Shown here piece after piece: positions 7,361 through 16,819 of a stretch of 64,000 bases of DNA; position 1 is the stretch's first letter, and every line of letters starts with the position of its first letter. Position numbers and translations under genes: made by a program. The DNA comes from UBA11591 sp040220895 (GTDB lineage Bacteria; Bacteroidota; Bacteroidia; Flavobacteriales_E; Vicingaceae): positions 62,001 to 126,000 of the forward strand of contig JAVJVY010000010.1 of NCBI GenBank assembly GCA_040220895.1, read 5' to 3'. Under the pieces are notes generated by a model. That model was not told the DNA's origin. It searched no databases and was given only the letters and a program-made list of their open reading frames with translations.

Positions 7361-8149
7361 TCACCTCTTCGAGAATTTCTCCGTTTTGTTATCGTAACTG
7401 AGGTAATAATCGCCCTTCTTGAGGTTGGTAGCATCAATTTTTGAATCGTATCCGCGTTTGACAATATTGCCATAAACATCGTATACTTCGTACAGTGTTT
7501 CTGCAGAGAATATTATTTCTTCTTTCACCTTTAAAGGGCTGAAAGTGATCTCGGGCGAAGTAGAAAGCGTAGTGGCCGATTTTGAGTAGCGCGGGCTTCC
7601 GGTATAATCCACCTGTTTTATTCGCACCTTGTTTTCACCCGAATGAGGTGTGATTTTGAATTGATATGTATGTTCTGCGGGTGAACCAACTCCTTCGACC
7701 TCACCAACCTTTACCCATTTATTCCATCTGAATTGTTCTACTGTATAAGTAAGAATTCCGCTTTCACCGGTTGTAGTCCACGAAAAAAGGCCGTCCTTAT
7801 TCAGGCTTAAAGATTTCGCAATAAAGGTACTTTTTGGTTTAAGTACTTCAGGATTCAATACCCTGGGTTTGCAATCGTCTTTGTGCTTTATCTTTACAAT
7901 AACAGGATCACCCATCTTTAATTGCTCATTGGCAAAATCTATTTCGAAGGCACTGGAATTGATCTCATCGGTTGTGACATTCCCGTTAATGGTGACTTCA
8001 AAGGTGCAAAATCCAACGCCCGAACCGGCATATGGGTTTTGAACATAAAGATTTTTGCCCTGGTAGTGCCCCTCGAGTACGATGGTACCGGCGCTAAGCG
8101 CTCCCCAAGATAAAAAGCAAACAAGGAGATATAATAGTCTCAAATTCAT
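7361..8149 (-). CDS. Secreted protein with possible C-terminal sorting-like domain
   Basis: 262 residues from ATG 8149; an upstream in-frame ATG (8188) would add 13 residues before the signal peptide and is less likely. The signal peptide ends near A-L-S-A. The middle is beta-rich, with a fibronectin-like look (S-W-T-T-T-G, L-T-Y-T-V-E-Q) and a few paired cysteines. The last 60 residues (V-Y-D-V-Y-G-N-I-V, then L-K-K-G-D-Y-Y-L-S-Y) resemble a shortened T9SS type A sorting tail, so it may be exported to the surface. I do not recognise its function. It is followed by its own terminator. Confidence 0.65.
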   Translation of the reverse strand: MNLRLLYLLVCFLSWGALSAGTIVLEGHYQGKNLYVQNPYAGSGVGFCTFEVTINGNVTTDEINSSAFEIDFANEQLKMGDPVIVKIKHKDDCKPRVLNPEVLKPKSTFIAKSLSLNKDGLFSWTTTGESGILTYTVEQFRWNKWVKVGEVEGVGSPAEHTYQFKITPHSGENKVRIKQVDYTGSPRYSKSATTLSTSPEITFSPLKVKEEIIFSAETLYEVYDVYGNIVKRGYDSKIDATNLKKGDYYLSYDNKTEKFSKR

Positions 8150-8323
8150 TTTAGATTGCTTTAGTGTTATATATCCCAACATATACAACTAGTGCAATAT
8201 TAAAACCTTATTGGAATATATCAAAACAAATTCAATTTTTTGTCCGCCTTATTTCATACGGTTTTCGTGATGATGGCACAAGTAAAAAAGGTGGTTTTAA
8301 TAGTATAAATATATCCTATTTGA

Positions 8324-11300
8324 TTAGTTTATGACTTTATTCCCTGCATTCTTTTTCATTCTTCGCTTAATTTCATCCAGATGCTTCTGTTTTAATGCTT
8401 CACGATCGGCGTTTGCCGAATCGGTGTGGAATTTGTGTTTTTCAAGGAAATTTACCTGCAACTCATCCCAATGCTCGTCTGATCTGACCATGTCGCGTTC
8501 AATCAGTTCGCGCTTCAGATAGGTCGATAATTCATGAAAATCGGGCCTGCCAAGATAGTCGAGGTCGGCGTCTCTTAGAATTTTTTCAAGCAAAGTAGTT
8601 GGTTTTTTGGCTGCAAACGTCACCATGATGAGTTGTTCGACCAAGTTGATCTGTTCTTCATTAAAACCATAAGCCGGAAGGTCATTTTTAGCCATTGAGG
8701 CACCAATGGATTCGTTGTTCTGATACTTTTCTATAAATCCGGCATCGTGATATAAGGCTGCCATCTTAAGAATGAACAGGTCTTCATTGTGTATTCCTTC
8801 ATTCAGGGCTATGCGCTCTACGGCTTCTGTTACATCCAGAGTGTGCTTAATATTATGATAGTATAGGTTTTTTGGCAACTTTTTTTTGAGTTGGGTCAGA
8901 ATGTTGACCTCGGCCTCATGGTATTTTATTGGACTGAAAAGATTTAGGTTAACGTACTCCCAAAAAGTATCATTGGGTTCGATGCCTTTGCCATCTATTG
9001 ATAGATGTGGCTTGATGGAATGAATAAAAAACATATCAATCTCGCCCTTGTTCTTTGCGTAGATCTTACCCCTGTATTCTGTTACAAAATAATCTTTGAC
9101 CTCTTCATAGGTCGCTTCAGAAACATTGACCCTGCCAACTTCGCCATTTGTTTCTACCCGACTGGCGACGTTCACGGTATCGCCCCAGATGTCATAGGCA
9201 AACCGTTTTATTCCAATAACTCCCGCGATGATCACACCTGTATGAATACCAAGTCGAAGGCCCCATTCGGGCTCCTTATTTTTGATTGATTCTTTGTTGA
9301 ATACCTCCATCTCTCGTTGAATTTCAAGTGCCGCTAATGTTACGTCTACAGGATTACTTTTATTTCTGATCGGAATTCCACCGGCACACATATAAGCATC
9401 TCCGATGGTTTTAATCTTTTCGATGTTATACTTTTCAATTACTTCGTCGAATTTGACAAAAAAGCTGTCCAGTTTAGCAACGAGATCTGTTGGCTCAAGG
9501 GATTCCGAAATTCTGGTAAAGCCCTTGAAATCAGTGAACATGACAGTAGCCTTGCTGTAGTTTCTGGCCGTGGCGCGACCTTTTAATTTTAATTCTTCAA
9601 CGGTGCTTTCAGGCAGTACATTAAGCAAGAGCGTCTCTAATTTCTCTTTTTCTTCTTCCACAAGCATCTTTTGCTTCTCAATTTCCTCCTTCTGGTCCCG
9701 TACTTCCAGCGTTCTCAATTCGACCTCTTTTTCAAGTCGTTCTTTTTGGCTCTGAATAACTTTCAATCGGCTGATATAGAAAAATACCATTCCCCCCAGA
9801 AGTGAAATAACGGCAAGTACCTGAACCCACCATATCCGCCAGAAAGGTGGACTGATATTCACCATGATGTCCACCTGATCACTCCAGATTCCATCGCTGT
9901 TGGTTCCTTTCACCTTGAACGTGTAGATACCGGGGTCAAGGTTGGTATATTTTGCGCGTCTTGTATTGTCATCAAAAATCCAATTCTCGTCAAATCCTTC
10001 CAGTTTGTAGGCATAGCGGTTTCTCTCGGGCAGGGAATAATGCAAGGCCGAAAAGCTGAATGAAAAGACATTCTGACTGTATGAAAGGTTTATTTGATCA
10101 GTGGTGCTAATGGATTGAGACAATATTCCATCCTGACCTACTGAAATTGGTTTATTGAACAATTGAAATTCAGTTATTACGACCTGAGGCGGAAGGCTAT
10201 TGATCTGTATATTCGAGGGATAGAAGGAATTTACTCCCTTTATTCCCCCGAAAAACAATTCTCCACTTTCGCTTTTGAATTTTGCTCCTAAATTGAATTC
10301 GTTGCTTTGCAACCCATCATATTCATCAAAGTTTCTGACAGATTTGGTTTCTGCATTGAAACGGCAAATACCATTGTTGGTGCTGCACCAAAGGTTATTC
10401 TTTTCATCCACCAGAATACCATAAATAACGTTGTTGGGAAGGCCGTCTTTTTCTGTATATGAAACAAAGAGGTTGTTTTTTTTATCCAAGCGATTCAATC
10501 CGCCACCAAAGGTTCCTACCCAGATAAAACCGTCATGATCTTCTGCAATGCTAAGAATGGAATTGTTTCTAAGGCTATTGCTATTTCCGACTTCATAATG
10601 AAAAACCTCGAATTTTAAGGTGGATCCATTTTCGACCACCTTGCACAATCCATTGTCTGTTCCAAGGTAAACCTGATCATCGGAATCGATGAATATCTCC
10701 CTGATAATATTGCTTGGCAAACCCCGGCTCATTGTATAATTTCTGTATTGATTTCGGTCGGCGCTAATGAGGTATAGCCCCCCGTCCATGGTGCCAATCC
10801 AAAGGCGATTTTTACTGTCTTCAACAATGGTATATGTTCGGTGCGTGATTCTTAAATTACCGAAATAAACGGGCGAAAAAGTGCTATTACTTGTGTTGAA
10901 TTGATAGACGCCTCCGTCTGTTCCAACCATCAATTGGCTGGAATTTAATCGAAAAAGCGAGTAGATAGCATTTGTTCTTTTTTCGTTATTGACAAGGATA
11001 ACTGGCGTAAAAGCCGTGTTTACGTTAGTTGCTCTTTCATATTTATTCAGGCCCTCATTGGAACCTACCCACATGGTTTCACCCTCTGTAAAAATGGACC
11101 AGATAATATTCCTACTGATGCTGCTGATTGACCTCTGATCAAATTGATAATGGTTGAAATTCTGTTTAAGCAAGTCGAATTTGGACAATCCCACCACAGG
11201 AGTCCCAATCCACAGAACACCGCTATTATCTTGATAGACGGATGAAATGTTATTACTGATTATGGAACTTTCTATGTTGACGTTCTTTTTGTAAACATGA

Positions 11301-12259
11301 AAAACGCCTTTGTTTGCGAAGTATTTATTTAAACCACCTCCATTTGTTCCCAGCCAAACGTTTCCCAAATGGTCTTCATAAATCACCGTAATGAAATTGC
11401 TAGAAATTCCGAACATATCTCCTTCGGTGTAGGTGTAAGATTTGAATTTCGAAGTCTTGATGTCATAGATGTTCAGGCCATAATCGCTGCCTACAAAAAT
11501 TTTATTTCGTTTAGACTTGCAAAGTGCATTTATACGGTTGCTATTGATGTGATCTTCGTCGGGGCCGCTGGTTAATGCTTTTAGATGCTTCCATTTTTCG
11601 CTCTTGAGGTCGTATTCCAAAATGCCATTTTCAGAGGTTCCGATCCAAATGAGGTCTTCTTTTACCGTAACAATGTCGGTCACTTTGAAATCACCTACTT
11701 CATTGAGTAATTCTTTGCTCAGAGTTACTTTATGGAGCTCTCGGCCAATGGTATAATGATAAAGCCCTTTTTCAGTTCCTATAAGAACAACGGAATCCGA
11801 CCTTTTGCCAAAGCATAGTATCTGTTCATTTTTCAATGGCTTGAGCAGCTCAATTTCGGGACCTGTGCTGACAAAGCGATCCATCTTGTGTTCATAGATA
11901 CTCACACCCCCATTGGTACCTATCCAGAGTCGACCGTCAGCGTCTTGATAAAAACAATTCACAAAACTATTGACCAGAGTAGTGCTGTCTTCGAGCAGGT
12001 GTTTATAAACGGTGAACACATAACCGTCATATTTATTCAGTCCATCCTGGGTTCCAAACCACATAAAACCTTGTTCATCCTGAATGATTGCATTGACAGA
12101 ACTTTGAGAAAGCCCGTCTTTGATAGAAACATGCTTGAATTTGATGTTGGTTCCCTGGGAATAACCCTTAGATCCAAAAAGGAGAGAAAGCATGAAAAGA
12201 AAAGTCAAGCCGCGATTTAGGCGAATTTTGTGCCTGATGCATGTTCTTCCCGCTTTCAT
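8324..12259 (-). CDS. Sensor-propeller adenylate cyclase fused to an HD phosphohydrolase domain
   Basis: 1311 residues. Order: signal peptide (1-35); two-component-regulator-type beta-propeller repeats to about 700 (repeated W-I-G-T, G-L-N-K/R); Y_Y_Y domain about 735-800; one transmembrane helix about 806-829; coiled coil about 830-880; class III cyclase about 899-1085; HD domain about 1120-1260. Cyclase residues are intact: metal Asp910 and Asp954, adenine-selecting Lys950 and Asp1023 (I-K-T-I-G-D and Y-D-I-W-G-D), Asn1030 and Arg1034. This points to ATP rather than GTP. HD residues: His1135, His1171-Asp1172 and an Asp near 1230. The propeller should be periplasmic and both enzymes cytoplasmic. 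It lies 18 bp after the OmpA gene and probably shares its operon. What the HD domain acts on is unknown. Confidence 0.88.
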   Translation of the reverse strand: MKAGRTCIRHKIRLNRGLTFLFMLSLLFGSKGYSQGTNIKFKHVSIKDGLSQSSVNAIIQDEQGFMWFGTQDGLNKYDGYVFTVYKHLLEDSTTLVNSFVNCFYQDADGRLWIGTNGGVSIYEHKMDRFVSTGPEIELLKPLKNEQILCFGKRSDSVVLIGTEKGLYHYTIGRELHKVTLSKELLNEVGDFKVTDIVTVKEDLIWIGTSENGILEYDLKSEKWKHLKALTSGPDEDHINSNRINALCKSKRNKIFVGSDYGLNIYDIKTSKFKSYTYTEGDMFGISSNFITVIYEDHLGNVWLGTNGGGLNKYFANKGVFHVYKKNVNIESSIISNNISSVYQDNSGVLWIGTPVVGLSKFDLLKQNFNHYQFDQRSISSISRNIIWSIFTEGETMWVGSNEGLNKYERATNVNTAFTPVILVNNEKRTNAIYSLFRLNSSQLMVGTDGGVYQFNTSNSTFSPVYFGNLRITHRTYTIVEDSKNRLWIGTMDGGLYLISADRNQYRNYTMSRGLPSNIIREIFIDSDDQVYLGTDNGLCKVVENGSTLKFEVFHYEVGNSNSLRNNSILSIAEDHDGFIWVGTFGGGLNRLDKKNNLFVSYTEKDGLPNNVIYGILVDEKNNLWCSTNNGICRFNAETKSVRNFDEYDGLQSNEFNLGAKFKSESGELFFGGIKGVNSFYPSNIQINSLPPQVVITEFQLFNKPISVGQDGILSQSISTTDQINLSYSQNVFSFSFSALHYSLPERNRYAYKLEGFDENWIFDDNTRRAKYTNLDPGIYTFKVKGTNSDGIWSDQVDIMVNISPPFWRIWWVQVLAVISLLGGMVFFYISRLKVIQSQKERLEKEVELRTLEVRDQKEEIEKQKMLVEEEKEKLETLLLNVLPESTVEELKLKGRATARNYSKATVMFTDFKGFTRISESLEPTDLVAKLDSFFVKFDEVIEKYNIEKIKTIGDAYMCAGGIPIRNKSNPVDVTLAALEIQREMEVFNKESIKNKEPEWGLRLGIHTGVIIAGVIGIKRFAYDIWGDTVNVASRVETNGEVGRVNVSEATYEEVKDYFVTEYRGKIYAKNKGEIDMFFIHSIKPHLSIDGKGIEPNDTFWEYVNLNLFSPIKYHEAEVNILTQLKKKLPKNLYYHNIKHTLDVTEAVERIALNEGIHNEDLFILKMAALYHDAGFIEKYQNNESIGASMAKNDLPAYGFNEEQINLVEQLIMVTFAAKKPTTLLEKILRDADLDYLGRPDFHELSTYLKRELIERDMVRSDEHWDELQVNFLEKHKFHTDSANADREALKQKHLDEIKRRMKKNAGNKVIN

Positions 12260-12277
12260 GATAAAGAGCCCGGGAGC

Positions 12278-15200
12278 TTAATTGCGAATTTTAAGCTCGG
12301 TGCGTCGGTTTTCCGCGTGTTTTTCTAAAGAACAAGGAACGCCGTCGGCACACTCATTTAATGGTTTTGTTTCCCCATAGTTGTTAACAATGATCTGATT
12401 CGCAGGAACACCTTTAGACATCAGGTATTTTCTGATTGAATTCGAACGTTGTTCTGAAAGCCACATGTTATAAGCGGCCGGTCCCCTTGAATCTGTGTGT
12501 GAAGAAATCTCGATTTTTTTCTGAGAGTCACTTTTTAATGTGGCGACAGCCTTGTCCAATTCTAATTTAGAAGCATTATTCAGTTCGTGGCTGTTAAAGT
12601 CAAAGCGAACATTCGGCCCATCCAGACTTGCCGGAACTTTGAGTTTTTTACGGTTATTAGCTTCTACCAAACGCTGTGATTCAAGTGTTTTTCTGTTGAA
12701 TACAAAATCTCCATTGCTATTGCGCTCAAGGGTTCCCAGGTCTTGTCCGTCTTCAGAAATCACCTTCAACCAGAAATCCGGGTCGTCTTCTGAAATTCGC
12801 AACAGGTATTCATCTTCGAGCGGGAGCTTCTGAAAATTGAACTTCCCGAATCGGTCCGAAATAGCCGTAAAGATGATGTTTCCGTTATCATCTACAATAT
12901 AGATTTCCATTCCCTCAGGCATATCCATTGGCAGCTTGCTGAACAGCATTCCAAAGAACGAGAAGCGAGCAATGCTCACGTCGCTCTCATCTATGAGCTC
13001 CAGATCATCCACTTCCATAGGTGCAAGTGTTTCAAATTTGAAAGATCCGTTTGCCAGTTTTGATACCGGTAACATTAAACCTGTGAACTCATCTTGAATG
13101 TACATCTGTGAATTATTCGGCTGGGGTCCTTCAGATTCATCAACTTGTATTCGATACGTTTTACCGGCTTTGAGCTTTTTAAATGAGAAGACCCCTTGTT
13201 GATCCGTTTTGGCTATGGATAGAATTTCATCGCCCTCATCCAACAAATTGAGCGTTACATCGTTGGCAGGGAGTTCACCGTATTTGAACATACCTCTTAT
13301 ATCAGGATTTTTAGAAGGATTAATGGTAAACTTGTGGTAAACATATTGGTCCTTTTCGTTACGCTTAGCCTCACCTAGTACCTTGCGATCATTGTTGATC
13401 AATTTAATGGCGAAGTTGACGTCGTCGTCGGGTATGGTGAATAAGTACTGGTCATCAATTGGAAGGTTGAAAAACTTGAATTCTCCTTTGTCATTGGTTT
13501 TGGCAACGGCCATGACCATTCCTTTCTTATTGACCAATTTAATGTCGAGGTTATACGCGCGCCTTTCAGATTCGGAATTTGTAACCACCCCTCGGATGTT
13601 CTGTCTTGGCTTAAGCACATAATCTTCTTCTTCCATCAAAGCCAGTTCCTGAGGCGGAATTGGCGCAAGGGTTTCAAACTTAAACAGGCCGTTCGAGAGT
13701 TTTGACACAGGCATTAACATTCCGGTGTGCTTGTCCAACAAGAAAAGCGTTGCATTCCCCGGCACTTCAATCAATGAGTCTACCTGAATCTTATATTGAC
13801 TACCCGGGTCCAGTTTTTTAAACTCAAATTCACCCTTGACATTGGTTCTGGTGACCTGAACGAGCTGATCGTTTTCGTCAAGCAGAAAAAGGTCAACACC
13901 GTCCGCGGGCAGGGTTCCGTACTTGAATAATCCCCTGATATCGGGTTGGCCCGAAGGATTAATGGTGAACTTGTGATAGACGTAGATGCCATCTTTGTTT
14001 CTCATGGTTTTACCAATGACGTTGCCGCCTTTATTGAGTATGGAAATGTCGATTTCGATGTCTTCTTCTTCTAGTTTAAAGAGGTACTGGTCATCCATTG
14101 ATAGTTTTTCAAACTTGAACTTACCTAAGTGATCACTAACGGCGGAACCCAGCAATTGTCCGAATTGATCCACGACGTAAACACGCTTTCCCTTAATTTT
14201 TTCACCCGTTCGGTTATTTGATAATTCACCCATTACAACAAACGTTGGAAGACCGACGTCGTCCACTTCGTCCATTAAAGAAAGGCCCATATAATCATCC
14301 CTGGCCAGGGCTTCGTATTGGAAAAGTCCTTTGCGCAAGCGCTCAATCAGCATGATCTTATTGTATCGATCGTCGGTCAGGTATATCTTTGCCTCTTCAG
14401 GTATTTTATCAGGGTCTTCATCTATGAGAATCTTATAACGCACGTTTGCCGGGACATTGCGAAAAGTAAATTCACCTTTTTCATTTGTCACCAGGGTTTG
14501 CACGATCTCGTCGTTTTCATCTAGCAAGGTCAGTGTCATACTGTCCATGGGCAAGGCATTGTAAAGAAAGACTCCCGAGATGTCTGTGTAGAATGAACTG
14601 TCCGAAAAATAGTGCTTGGTAAAATAATAGATATCGTCTTTTCCTTTTCCGCCATCCCTGTCGGAGGAAAAGTATCCCGAAATACTGTCAGTCATGACAA
14701 AACCAATGTCGTCCTTGCTAGAATTGAAGGGAGCTTTGATGTTTTCCGGCTTGGTCCAGGTGCCTGCCTTTTGCCTGGTTTTGAAAATATCAAAACCCCC
14801 AAAGCCCGGATGGTAGGAAGAGTAAAAATAGAGCGTGCCATCTTCGGCAACGTAGCTGGGAATGTCATAACCCGGTGTATTGATTTCCCCACCAAGGATT
14901 TGCGGTTTACTGAACTCTCCGTTATTGATTTCGCTTACATAGATATCCATCTTATTCTCATCTTCACCCATGTCTGACGCAAAGTAAAGCCGCTTACCAT
15001 CGGGGCTGAGCACGGGGTTAGTACATGAATAAGATTTGCTATTGTGTGGAAAGGGATCATCCAGGGTCCACACTTCCCCTTCAAGGTGGGCAATATGGAT
15101 CTCGTTTTGATTAATTTGATTTCGCTGTCTGTCGTAGGTTTTTACGTAGTAAACGCGCGATAGCGATTTATCAAGGTATGCCGGTCCTTCTGAATCGTCC

Positions 15201-15850
15201 AACTTATTTATTTCGTCTGACAAGGAAAAAATCGGTTGTTCAATTTTAGTTGAATCAAAGACGTAGATGTCAAAGGCATCTCCGCCATCTACCGCTTTTT
15301 TCGGCCTTTCGCCATTTTCGTCTAACAAGTAGGATTTATTTGACATGAATATCAATTGGTCACCATATGGAAAAGGGAAGGATTCAAGGTATTTGGTGTT
15401 CAGCCCCTCCAGGTTATATATCTGAAATTCCGTAGGATCAGCCGTCCATTCTCCGATCTTGTCGCAAGACTTCAATAGCAACTTCCCAAAGAAACCTTCG
15501 GGTTCGGCTTGAAGGTATATTTGAAACTCCTTTTTAGCCTGATTGATCTTGTTGCCGTTTTTAAGGAGTTGGCCATAATTCAAATGGCTTTCCGGATCTG
15601 CATTTTCGAACTGAACGGCCTTTGCGTAGTATTTTTCCGCCTCTTCGTATCGGTTTAGTCGTTGGTATGACTTCCCAAGTTTTTGAATAATATCCAAATC
15701 GTTGGAATCTTTTTTTAAAATTTTCTCATACAAGGGAGCCGCACTTTCAAAATCTTCTTCTTCAAACAAGCGGTCAGCGTATTTGATTTGGGAAAATGTG
15801 AAAGTCGAGGAAAGAATAAATAATACCAGCACACAGCCAATTTTCCTCAT
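12278..15850 (-). CDS. PorE-like TPR / PD40-propeller / OmpA protein with triple repeat
   Basis: 1190 residues from ATG 15850; a TTG 9 bp upstream is a weaker start. Order: signal peptide to about residue 20; TPR repeats 24-125; WD40-like PD40 propeller about 150-415 (S-P-D-G-K-R-L-Y-F-A-S-D and similar); three tandem copies of a 213-residue carboxypeptidase-regulatory-like unit starting near 423, 637 and 850; OmpA domain about 1080-1190 (S-S-H-T-D-S-R-G, N-R-R-T-E-L). The layout matches PorE and relatives, which tether the type IX secretion machinery to peptidoglycan. The partner PorP/SprF gene is 27 bp upstream. It is thus likely to anchor the surface proteins of this operon. Confidence 0.85.
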   Translation of the reverse strand: MRKIGCVLVLFILSSTFTFSQIKYADRLFEEEDFESAAPLYEKILKKDSNDLDIIQKLGKSYQRLNRYEEAEKYYAKAVQFENADPESHLNYGQLLKNGNKINQAKKEFQIYLQAEPEGFFGKLLLKSCDKIGEWTADPTEFQIYNLEGLNTKYLESFPFPYGDQLIFMSNKSYLLDENGERPKKAVDGGDAFDIYVFDSTKIEQPIFSLSDEINKLDDSEGPAYLDKSLSRVYYVKTYDRQRNQINQNEIHIAHLEGEVWTLDDPFPHNSKSYSCTNPVLSPDGKRLYFASDMGEDENKMDIYVSEINNGEFSKPQILGGEINTPGYDIPSYVAEDGTLYFYSSYHPGFGGFDIFKTRQKAGTWTKPENIKAPFNSSKDDIGFVMTDSISGYFSSDRDGGKGKDDIYYFTKHYFSDSSFYTDISGVFLYNALPMDSMTLTLLDENDEIVQTLVTNEKGEFTFRNVPANVRYKILIDEDPDKIPEEAKIYLTDDRYNKIMLIERLRKGLFQYEALARDDYMGLSLMDEVDDVGLPTFVVMGELSNNRTGEKIKGKRVYVVDQFGQLLGSAVSDHLGKFKFEKLSMDDQYLFKLEEEDIEIDISILNKGGNVIGKTMRNKDGIYVYHKFTINPSGQPDIRGLFKYGTLPADGVDLFLLDENDQLVQVTRTNVKGEFEFKKLDPGSQYKIQVDSLIEVPGNATLFLLDKHTGMLMPVSKLSNGLFKFETLAPIPPQELALMEEEDYVLKPRQNIRGVVTNSESERRAYNLDIKLVNKKGMVMAVAKTNDKGEFKFFNLPIDDQYLFTIPDDDVNFAIKLINNDRKVLGEAKRNEKDQYVYHKFTINPSKNPDIRGMFKYGELPANDVTLNLLDEGDEILSIAKTDQQGVFSFKKLKAGKTYRIQVDESEGPQPNNSQMYIQDEFTGLMLPVSKLANGSFKFETLAPMEVDDLELIDESDVSIARFSFFGMLFSKLPMDMPEGMEIYIVDDNGNIIFTAISDRFGKFNFQKLPLEDEYLLRISEDDPDFWLKVISEDGQDLGTLERNSNGDFVFNRKTLESQRLVEANNRKKLKVPASLDGPNVRFDFNSHELNNASKLELDKAVATLKSDSQKKIEISSHTDSRGPAAYNMWLSEQRSNSIRKYLMSKGVPANQIIVNNYGETKPLNECADGVPCSLEKHAENRRTELKIRN
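12665..14584 (-). repeat. Three tandem 213-residue coding repeats
   Basis: Each copy of about 640 bp encodes D-I-(S/R)-G, a short x-Y-x-x-L-P turn, L-L-D-E-x-D-E, a G-E/V-F-x-F core, L-F/x-F-E-T-L-A and a second half of similar fold. Copies have diverged clearly, so the duplication is old. Confidence 0.75.
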
Positions 15851-15877
15851 GGAATACAATCTTCTGATCCGTTAAAT

Positions 15878-16819
15878 TTAAAAATAATATCTCGGGGAGC
15901 GCATGCGTGATTTGAACACGTTGTAGTTAAAGCCGATGAAGATTTCATGCGATCCAGTGGTAAAAGTTGACAGGCCGTTAAAATCGTAGTCATACGAATA
16001 GCCCAATTTTATCTGGTCGGTGATTTCATATTCCAATATTGCCGCCACTACGTTGGTTGTCCTATATGACAGCCCCGCCCAAAATACCCCATCAAATAGC
16101 AAACTCATGTTGACATCCAATACCGGAGAGGTCCTGAAAGTGGACCTAAAAAGAAACGACGGCCTGAATACCACACGATCATTCACTTCAACAATTCTGC
16201 CATAGGTCAAAACCATGGCCGAATAAAGCTTCGATTCTTCGGCAGTGGACCGCCCGTCGTATTTAATTCCTTGGCTGGGAGAATTCAAATTCTGAAAAGT
16301 GGCACCGGCGAAAACACGATTGGTCTTATGATAGTACAGACCAAAATCGAAAATCGGCGTTGTGTAAGACTGCTTGGCACTTAAGACCAATCCATCGCCG
16401 GCGTCTTTATAATTGATCTCATTCCAGTTGATGCTGGAATTATAGACACCTGCTTTAACTCCAAAACCCAGCTTTCCTTTGCTGATCTTGCTAACCCTGA
16501 TGCGGTAGGCATAAGAAGCTTGAACAGAAATATTATTGGTTGGACCGATTTTGTCATTCGTAACCTCAAAACCGACCCCCATGTTCTTATTTTTTAGCGG
16601 ACTGTGTGCAGCGAACGTCACGATCTTTGGAGCTCCTTGAATTCCTGCCCATTGATTCCTGTAAACCAATGCGGCACTAAGAATGGACTTGTTTCCCGCA
16701 TACGCCGGGTTGTAGTTCAGTGGATTGAACATGTACTGGGTGTACAACGGGTCTTGTTGTGCCTTAACTCCTGCAACGGAAATTGCTACGATGAACAGAT
16801 ATGTGAGTAATTTTTTCAT
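15878..16819 (-). CDS. PorP/SprF-family type IX secretion membrane protein
   Basis: 313 residues with a signal peptide ending near V-K-A and the diagnostic Q-Q-D-P-L-Y-T-Q-Y-M-F-N-P-L opening of the PorP/SprF family. The rest alternates in the way of an outer-membrane beta-barrel (G-Y-S-Y-D-Y near the end, aromatic C-terminus). SprF-type proteins are needed for the surface attachment of specific T9SS type B cargo such as SprB. The gene starts with an ATGA overlap with the type B cargo gene before it, which supports a cargo-specific pairing with that protein and the collagen-like protein. Confidence 0.92.
   Translation of the reverse strand: MKKLLTYLFIVAISVAGVKAQQDPLYTQYMFNPLNYNPAYAGNKSILSAALVYRNQWAGIQGAPKIVTFAAHSPLKNKNMGVGFEVTNDKIGPTNNISVQASYAYRIRVSKISKGKLGFGVKAGVYNSSINWNEINYKDAGDGLVLSAKQSYTTPIFDFGLYYHKTNRVFAGATFQNLNSPSQGIKYDGRSTAEESKLYSAMVLTYGRIVEVNDRVVFRPSFLFRSTFRTSPVLDVNMSLLFDGVFWAGLSYRTTNVVAAILEYEITDQIKLGYSYDYDFNGLSTFTTGSHEIFIGFNYNVFKSRMRSPRYYF

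Noticed and set aside
8324..12259. Guanylate cyclase call for the sensor enzyme
   Set aside because: Lys950 and Asp1023 occupy the base-selecting positions, as in adenylate cyclases; guanylate cyclases have Glu and Cys.
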